A DNA stretch of 64,000 bases from Halorussus vallis (GTDB lineage: Archaea > Halobacteriota > Halobacteria > Halobacteriales > Haladaptataceae), in NCBI RefSeq assembly GCF_024138165.1, contig NZ_CP100001.1, positions 62,001-126,000 on the forward strand, given 5' to 3'. The stretch's first letter is position 1. Every line of letters starts with the position of its first letter. Below the pieces are notes generated by a model. That model ran no database searches and was not told the DNA's origin. It worked only from the letters and a program-made list of their open reading frames with translations. This document shows positions 59,693 to 64,000 of the stretch, in pieces. The position numbers were made by a program, and so were the translations under genes.

Positions 59693-60316
59693 ATGAAGCG
59701 ACGCACGTTTCTCGAAGCGACCGGCGTAGCGACGGTGGGGGCGCTCGCGGGTTGTACCGCTCCGGGACAGTCGCCCGGCGAAACCGGAACGACCGGTGAA
59801 ACCGGAACGACCGCGACCGCTGACGGGAACGAAACCGTGGGGGGAACGGAGACGGGAACCGCGACGGGGACGCAGACGACTCAGGGTGGTGGCGGCGGAG
59901 GCGGCACGACGAACACCGTCAGGATGGTTTCGCAGGGGAGCAACTACTACTTCGACCCTATCGGCCTGTTCGTGGAACCGGGGACCACCGTCTCGTTCGT
60001 CATCGAGAGCGGAGCCCACTCCTCGACGGCGTACCACCAGAGCATCGACTCGGCGTCGGTGACCCGGATTCCCGACGGCGCCGAACCGTGGGACAGCGGC
60101 ACTCTCACCGGGAAGGGGTCGTCGTTCGACCACACCTTCCAGACGACCGGCACCTACGACTACTTCTGCATCCCGCACAAGACGCTGGGGATGGTCGGCC
60201 GCATCGTCTGCGGCGAACCCGGCGGCGTCGAGGGGAACCCGCCCGACGGGAACGTCCCGTCGGAGCAGACCATCGTCCAGCAGGGAGCCGTCTCCTACTC
60301 GGAGTTCAGCGGGTAG
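59693..60316 (+). CDS. Halocyanin-like type 1 copper lipoprotein
   Basis: 207 residues. The signal KRRTFLEATGVATVGALAGC has a twin-arginine motif and a lipobox Cys at 20, so the protein is exported folded and lipid-anchored. A Thr/Gly linker (about 22-72) precedes a cupredoxin domain. Copper ligands: His in ESGAHSST (about 108) and Cys-x2-His-x4-Met in YFCIPHKTLGM (about 161-169). It probably carries electrons at the membrane outer face, as halocyanins do. The extra acidic tail of about 35 residues after the copper site is unusual. Confidence 0.9.
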   Translation: MKRRTFLEATGVATVGALAGCTAPGQSPGETGTTGETGTTATADGNETVGGTETGTATGTQTTQGGGGGGGTTNTVRMVSQGSNYYFDPIGLFVEPGTTVSFVIESGAHSSTAYHQSIDSASVTRIPDGAEPWDSGTLTGKGSSFDHTFQTTGTYDYFCIPHKTLGMVGRIVCGEPGGVEGNPPDGNVPSEQTIVQQGAVSYSEFSG

Positions 60317-60328
60317 GCCGACGCCGCG

Positions 60329-60829
60329 TCAGTCGTCGCCCGGCGGGTCTTCAGGGCAGTACGCCAGCGTCGAACCCGTTCCGGAGTCGATGCCCCACTC
60401 GGAAACCGCGACCTCGGTGCCCGAGTGGTTACAGTCGAACGTCGACCGCGACAGTTCGACCATCTCCAGTCGGTTGGCGTGCGCGACCGTCACCGTGTAG
60501 TTCGCCTCGTAGGTGAGCCGTCCCGCGACCACCGCGCCCGGGGCGAGTTCGTACGCGCGCTCGATGACGACCGCGCCCTCGCGCTCGACGCGCACCGTCA
60601 CGACGACCGACTCGGATTCGTCGTTGCGAATCCGGAGTCCGTGCGGGCGCTCGTTCGGTTCGAGATTGTCGAGCGACGTGTACTGCGCGACCGTCTCGTT
60701 CGCGACGTACGTCGTCTCGGACGCCGGCGGTCGCGACGCGGTGGGCGCGGCGCAACCGGCGACGAGGAGACACGCGACGACGGCGATACCGGCGAAACCT
60801 CGGCGCGAGAGGGGAGGGCGGCGAAGCAT
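60329..60829 (-). CDS. Lipoprotein of unknown function
   Basis: 166 residues with signal RRGFAGIAVVACLLVAGC: twin arginines, hydrophobic core, lipobox Cys at 26. The mature part is beta-rich (HGLRIRNDESESVVVTVRVE, then LAPGAVVAGRLTYEANYTVT) and reads like a small Ig-like fold with two further Cys (about 132 and 158) that may pair. Several haloarchaeal lipoproteins look like this; no name. Convergent with the halocyanin gene, 12 bases apart. Confidence 0.75.
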   Translation of the reverse strand: MLRRPPLSRRGFAGIAVVACLLVAGCAAPTASRPPASETTYVANETVAQYTSLDNLEPNERPHGLRIRNDESESVVVTVRVEREGAVVIERAYELAPGAVVAGRLTYEANYTVTVAHANRLEMVELSRSTFDCNHSGTEVAVSEWGIDSGTGSTLAYCPEDPPGDD

Positions 60830-60956
60830 ACTCCCGGCGTGATGGCCGGTCCCGATAGCGTTTCCGAATCGCTCGTCCCTCCGACCGGCGTCGCGGCGGA
60901 GTTCGGGTAGTCACCGTGACCTAACCTGACCGTGACGGTCCCCGGAACGCCCACCG

Positions 60957-61301
60957 TCACCGAACTCGACGGTAGTCGTACTTCCCGCGGAGGTTTTCGT
61001 GGAAGTACCCGCCGTGGGAGCGCGCGCCGACGAACTCCTCGTACGTCTCCTGGGCGACGTCGAAGTAGCGGTAGACGCCGCCGCTCTGGAACTCGATTTC
61101 GAGCGTCTCGTCGTCGCGGTCGTACCCGATGCTCCGGACGCTACTGGAGGTGACCGGCACGCGCGTCTCGGCTACGTACCGGAGTTCGTCGTAGGGAACG
61201 TAGCCCACGATTCGGTCGTCGTAGAAGCAGACCAGACCCTCGCCGCCCTCTTCGACTTCGTCGCACTCGATTCGCTCGCCGTCGGCCGTGACAGCTTCCA
61301 T
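60957..61301 (-). CDS. KTSC-domain protein
   Basis: 114 residues from ATG 61301. The C-terminal half (about 50-110) is the KTSC domain: VTSSSVRSIGYDRDDETLEI, then FQSGGVYRYFDVAQETYEEF and GARSHGGYFHENLRGKYDYR. The N-terminal part (ECDEVEEGGEGLVCFYDDRI) is a small beta module with two Cys. The KTSC domain is often next to or fused with nucleic acid enzymes; its role is unknown. Divergent from the protease gene. Confidence 0.87.
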   Translation of the reverse strand: MEAVTADGERIECDEVEEGGEGLVCFYDDRIVGYVPYDELRYVAETRVPVTSSSVRSIGYDRDDETLEIEFQSGGVYRYFDVAQETYEEFVGARSHGGYFHENLRGKYDYRRVR

Positions 61302-61367
61302 GCCGACCGGAGACGACGTACCGGCCACTCAATCCATCGGCCGAATCGCGTCGCCGAAACCGACCGG

Positions 61368-61413
61368 GAAACGGCTTCGGGTCGGTCGCGAACGACCGAC
61401 CCGAAGCCGTTTC
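61368..61413. repeat. Perfect inverted repeat, 21-bp arms
   Basis: 61368-61388 and 61393-61413 are exact reverse complements around a 4-base loop (cgaa). It lies between the divergent starts of the KTSC (61301) and protease (61439) genes, ending 25 bases before the latter. Confidence 0.9.
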
Positions 61414-61438
61414 TTGGTTCGGGACCGAACGTGAGCGC

Positions 61439-62383
61439 ATGTGCAGTGTCGGAGCGCGCGCCCTGATGGTCGTGGTCGGAGCGGCGTCGCTGGTGCTGTA
61501 CGGCGTCGCCGCGCTCCTCGCCGCCGAGTTTCTCGCGTCGCTCTGGCGCGCCCGCCGGGACCTGGTCACCGTCGCCGTCCTGACCGTCGCGTTGACGATG
61601 GCGTTCAGTTACGTGAGCTACCGGTTCGGGACCGGCCAACTGCTGGCGCGACTCGGCGCGACCGAACTGCCGCGGGGTCGCGCACCGGAGGTCTACCGGC
61701 GGCTCGACCGGCTCAGCGAGTCGATGGGCGTCTCGCCGCCGACGCTCGCCGTCGCCCGGATGCCGGTCCCGAACGCGATGGCGCTCGGGAGCACGAACCG
61801 GGGGTTCGTGGTGCTCGACCGGGCGCTGTTCCGACTGCTGACCGCCGACGAACTCGAAACCATCCTCGCCCACGAACTCTCGCACCTCGAGAGCAACGAC
61901 AGTCTGGTTCAGACGCTGGCGTACAGCCTGGGTCAGTCGCTGGTCTGGCCGCTGGTACTGATTTCGCTCCCGGCGGTCCTGCTCGGAGTCGGAGTCGCCC
62001 GCGCGCGAGCGTGGCTCGGCGGTCGCCCGGCCGACCGGGCGACCGCGCCGCTGGCGGAGTTCCACCGGCGCGTCGGGCAGGTCGTCGTGCTCGGCCTGTC
62101 GGCGTTCACCCTGCTGTTGCTCGCCCACTCGCGGCGCCGGGAGTTCGCGGCCGACGACCGCGCGGCGGCGGTGACGGGCAAGCCGCGTGCGCTGGTTTCG
62201 GCGCTCAGGAAGATAGAACGCGCGTCCCAGCCCCGACTCGGCCCGCTCTCGCCGCTGTACGTCCGGGGCGACGAGGAGGGCTGGCTCACCGAACTGCTCT
62301 CCTCGCACCCCGCGACCGACGAGCGCGTGCGACGACTGGAGGCCCGCGCGGAGCGGAACGCGACGAAGATAGACATTCGGTGA
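61439..62383 (+). CDS. M48-family membrane zinc metalloprotease (HtpX-like)
   Basis: 314 residues. Two N-terminal membrane helices (about 9-35 and 43-60), then the zinc motif HELSH (145-149), two further hydrophobic stretches (about 158-185 and 210-226) and the third ligand Glu in REFAADDRAA (about 229-233). Order and spacing fit the HtpX/Ste24-like M48B proteases that degrade damaged membrane proteins. The final SSHPATDERVRRLEA is conserved in the family. The start codon is 25 bases after a perfect hairpin, which may affect its translation or promoter. Confidence 0.9.
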   Translation: MCSVGARALMVVVGAASLVLYGVAALLAAEFLASLWRARRDLVTVAVLTVALTMAFSYVSYRFGTGQLLARLGATELPRGRAPEVYRRLDRLSESMGVSPPTLAVARMPVPNAMALGSTNRGFVVLDRALFRLLTADELETILAHELSHLESNDSLVQTLAYSLGQSLVWPLVLISLPAVLLGVGVARARAWLGGRPADRATAPLAEFHRRVGQVVVLGLSAFTLLLLAHSRRREFAADDRAAAVTGKPRALVSALRKIERASQPRLGPLSPLYVRGDEEGWLTELLSSHPATDERVRRLEARAERNATKIDIR

Positions 62384-62413
62384 AACGCGAAACGCGCCCA
62401 CTTCCGCCGAGCC

Positions 62414-62420
62414 TTTATAA
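62414..62420 (+). promoter_or_regulatory. TATA box of the ABC ATPase gene
   Basis: tttataa, preceded by gcc. Transcription would be expected near 62443-62447, just ahead of the operator-like palindrome at 62453. Confidence 0.6.
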
Positions 62421-62452
62421 ACGCGACCGACCGAAGACACCAAGGCTTAAGA

Positions 62453-62466
62453 TTAGGTCTGCCTAA
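62453..62466. promoter_or_regulatory. Iron-box-like operator
   Basis: TTAGG-TCTG-CCTAA is an interrupted palindrome of the kind bound by DtxR-family metal-dependent repressors, which haloarchaea use for iron control. It lies 33 bases downstream of the TATA box and upstream of a siderophore-type ATPase gene, so a bound repressor would block initiation or early elongation. The regulator gene is not in this window. Confidence 0.65.
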
Positions 62467-62476
62467 ACCGTGGAGT

Positions 62477-62548
62477 ATGAGCGAGTGGCCGGGAGAACGA
62501 CCGACCGACTGCGACCGGGACCGGAGGTTCCCGTCCCGTGTCGACTGA
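62477..62548 (+). CDS. Possible 23-codon upstream ORF overlapping the ABC ATPase start
   Basis: ATG 62477 opens MSEWPGERPTDCDRDRRFPS and ends at TGA 62546-62548, eleven bases past the first base of the ATPase GTG start (62538). It could couple translation of the GTG start to termination of the short ORF, or be chance. Composition is more basic than usual for this genome. Confidence 0.3.
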   Translation: MSEWPGERPTDCDRDRRFPSRVD

Positions 62549-63413
62549 CGCCGACCACGAGACCGAGGCCGAGGCCAAGACCGAGAGGGCGGTGCTCGGA
62601 CACGGCGCGACCGACATCGGGGCCGACGGCGGCGAAACCGCGCTCCACGGCGAGTCGCTGGCGCTCTCGTACGGCGAAGCGGCCGAACCGGTGGTCGAGT
62701 GCGGGCGAATCGACCTCCCCGAGGGAGAGATCACGGCGCTGGTCGGGCCGAACGGCTCGGGCAAGTCGACCCTGCTGAAGGCGCTGTCGAACCACCTCGA
62801 ACCCGACGACGGGTCTGTCGTGCTCGACGGACGCGAGATTCGGGAGTTCGGCGAGAAGGAACTCGCCCGACGGCTCGGCCTGCTGTCCCAGGAGAACGAC
62901 GCGCCGGAGAGCATCACCGTCGAGGACCTGATCTACCACGGCCGCTACCCCCACCGCGGTTTCTTCGAGTCGGTGACCGACGCCGACCGCGAGGCGGTCG
63001 AGCGCGCCATCGAACTCGCCGGCGTCGACGACATCCGGGACGCCGAACTCGGCGAACTGAGCGGCGGGCAAAAACAGCTCGCTTGGATCGCGATGGTGTT
63101 CGCCCAGGAGACGGACGTACTCCTGCTCGACGAACCGACGACGTTCCTCGACCTCCACCACCAACTCCGCGTGATGGAGGTCGTCCGGTCGCTCAACGAG
63201 CGCGAGGGCGTCACGGTCGGGGTCGTCCTCCACGACATCGCCCAGGCCGCGCGGTTCGCCGACTACCTCGTCGCGCTCGACGACGGCGAGGTGTACGACT
63301 GGGGGCCGCCCCGGGAGGTCGTCACCGAGGAACTGCTCGCCGACGTGTTCGCGGTCGACGCGGCGGTCGAGTACACGCCCGACCCGGAAATCGTCCCGCG
63401 GCGCTCGCTGTAG
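62538..63413 (+). CDS. ABC transporter ATP-binding protein, iron-siderophore/cobalamin type
   Basis: 291 residues from GTG 62538; an in-frame stop at 62478 rules out an earlier ATG start. After an acidic extension of about 35 residues: Walker A GPNGSGKST (70-78), signature ELSGGQKQLAWIAMVFAQ, Walker B VLLLDEPTT, D-loop FLDLHHQ and switch His in VVLHDIAQAARFAD, the FecE/FhuC/BtuD pattern. It powers uptake of Fe(III)-siderophore or B12 through a FecCD-type permease and binding protein, which are not adjacent. The upstream iron box suggests iron repression. Confidence 0.93.
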   Translation: MSTDADHETEAEAKTERAVLGHGATDIGADGGETALHGESLALSYGEAAEPVVECGRIDLPEGEITALVGPNGSGKSTLLKALSNHLEPDDGSVVLDGREIREFGEKELARRLGLLSQENDAPESITVEDLIYHGRYPHRGFFESVTDADREAVERAIELAGVDDIRDAELGELSGGQKQLAWIAMVFAQETDVLLLDEPTTFLDLHHQLRVMEVVRSLNEREGVTVGVVLHDIAQAARFADYLVALDDGEVYDWGPPREVVTEELLADVFAVDAAVEYTPDPEIVPRRSL

Positions 63414-63551
63414 GCCGGCGGTCGCCGCGACCGTCGTTTTTCGGTATCCGTTCCCGGCGCACGAACGAGAATCGCTTCGGACACGTTCTTCGATAATCGT
63501 ACCAGAATCGCCTTTCCGTCAGGGCGAGACCGTTCGAACGAGGAAATTTAG

Positions 63552-63761
63552 ATGAAAACGGTACGCGTACTCGTCGCCGCGACGGTCGTCCTGGCGCTCC
63601 TGGGAAGTGCGACTGGGGGAGTCGCAGTCGCCGACGGGGGCACCCCCGACGTCGATTGCGGCGGCCTCCACGAAGCCGACCAGCGAACCGACGGAACAGC
63701 GGCCGAGAGCACGGTGAACGAACACCACCACGAGTGCCACGAGGGCGAGTTCCCGAAGTAG
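63552..63761 (+). CDS. Small exported His-rich protein
   Basis: 69 residues. Signal peptide KTVRVLVAATVVLALLGSAT with cleavage near VAVADGG (about 27). The mature 40 residues contain VDCGGLHEADQ and EHHHECHEGEFPK: two Cys and five His, a plausible metal-binding pattern. No family known. It lies 139 bases downstream of the siderophore-type ATPase on the same strand. Codon use and acidic composition fit a real gene, but it is short. Confidence 0.55.
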   Translation: MKTVRVLVAATVVLALLGSATGGVAVADGGTPDVDCGGLHEADQRTDGTAAESTVNEHHHECHEGEFPK

Positions 63762-63946
63762 CGACCGAGTCGACCCGCCGCACATTTTCCAGAAATCGAC
63801 GCCCGCGCTACTCCTCGAACAGCGTCTCGCGAAGCGACCGCTCTCGTCCTCCAGGCTCCGCTCGCGTTCAATTCTCGATTCGGGCCTCGAAAAGATTCGC
63901 GTTGACGGGGCCGTCCCGTCGACGTCTTCGACGCGCTCGTTCGCCC

Positions 63947-64000
63947 TCAGAGGTTGCCGACCGCGCCCTTCTTGCGCATCAGGTAGAGGAAGTACGGCCC
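63947..64000 (-). CDS. C-terminal end of a membrane protein gene, 5' part outside the window
   Basis: From the window edge the minus strand reads GPYFLYLMRKKGAVGNL and a stop at 63947. A GP-aromatic-LYLxR ending after a hydrophobic helix is common at the end of small haloarchaeal membrane proteins (for example those with a PLDc_N-like helix pair). Only 17 codons are visible, so the family is a guess. Confidence 0.5.
   Translation of the reverse strand, partial: GPYFLYLMRKKGAVGNL

Noticed and set aside
1-64000. CRISPR array, prophage, integrated plasmid or transposase
   Set aside because: No regularly spaced repeats, integrase, transposase or capsid-type genes are seen, and base composition is even along the window.

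Overview
The window is chromosomal DNA from a haloarchaeon (class Halobacteria). The DNA is very GC-rich throughout, the predicted proteins are strongly acidic, and several families are typical of the group: CetZ, stand-alone HalOD1 domains, a PAS/GAF histidine kinase, DUF6293, a halocyanin-like copper protein and Tat-exported proteins. Many starts lie about 28 bases downstream of a TATA-like element, as in leaderless transcripts. I cannot name the genus. I see no rRNA, tRNA, CRISPR array, intact insertion sequence, integrase or replication origin, and no AT-rich island suggesting recent transfer.

Layout. 1-13.7 kb: a partial HTH regulator, a HalOD1 protein, exported and membrane proteins, an O-methyltransferase, a CARF-like/winged-helix regulator, a DMT exporter, a PhyH dioxygenase, an SDR oxidoreductase, two tandem small membrane paralogues, a creatininase-family hydrolase, a small HTH protein, a MazG/PRA-PH-like protein, an HD hydrolase and thiC. 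14-23 kb: a K+ channel with two RCK modules, a surface glycoprotein, MmgE/PrpD, an ATP-grasp ligase and an acetolactate synthase-like enzyme. 23-34 kb: a large sensor kinase, a PPC-domain protein, an aldehyde dehydrogenase, a MacB-type permease, a GT-C-like membrane enzyme and CetZ. 34.5-44.6 kb: a frameshifted membrane protein gene, DUF1428, a proteasome-like Ntn protein without the usual Thr1, two paralogous small proteins of which one has a Tat signal, an exported protein with an acidic/aromatic tail, a beta-propeller protein, YbjQ, Gfo/Idh/MocA and CBS proteins. 45-50.5 kb: a minus-strand glycan block (phosphodiesterase-type enzyme, 76-residue protein, GT2, GT4, DUF354). 50.7-64 kb: PadR, MBL/beta-CASP, ComA, HflX, glycerate 2-kinase, a zinc-ribbon protein, a thiamine-binding protein with RtcA, a second HalOD1, halocyanin-like and lipoproteins, KTSC, an M48 protease, a siderophore-type ABC ATPase behind an iron-box-like operator, and a small His-rich exported protein.

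How the parts fit. The clearest functional unit is the 45-50.5 kb surface-glycan block, with two ATGA stop/start overlaps and one 1-base gap. The GT-C-like enzyme at 30.9 kb and several exported proteins also concern the cell surface. The iron unit at 62.4-63.4 kb has a TATA box, an interrupted palindrome, a possible short upstream ORF and the ATPase gene. thiC and the MTH1187-family protein both concern thiamine but are 44 kb apart.

The most unusual features are a recurrent class of long, mostly perfect but mutually unrelated intergenic inverted repeats (at least 17, arms up to 29 bp), several in divergent promoter regions; the Ntn hydrolase with Ala at the Thr1 position; the single-base frameshift; the paralogue pair with and without an export signal; and the orphan CARF-like regulator. 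I found nothing I can firmly call a new multi-gene system. The glycan block with its 76-residue partner is the best candidate.
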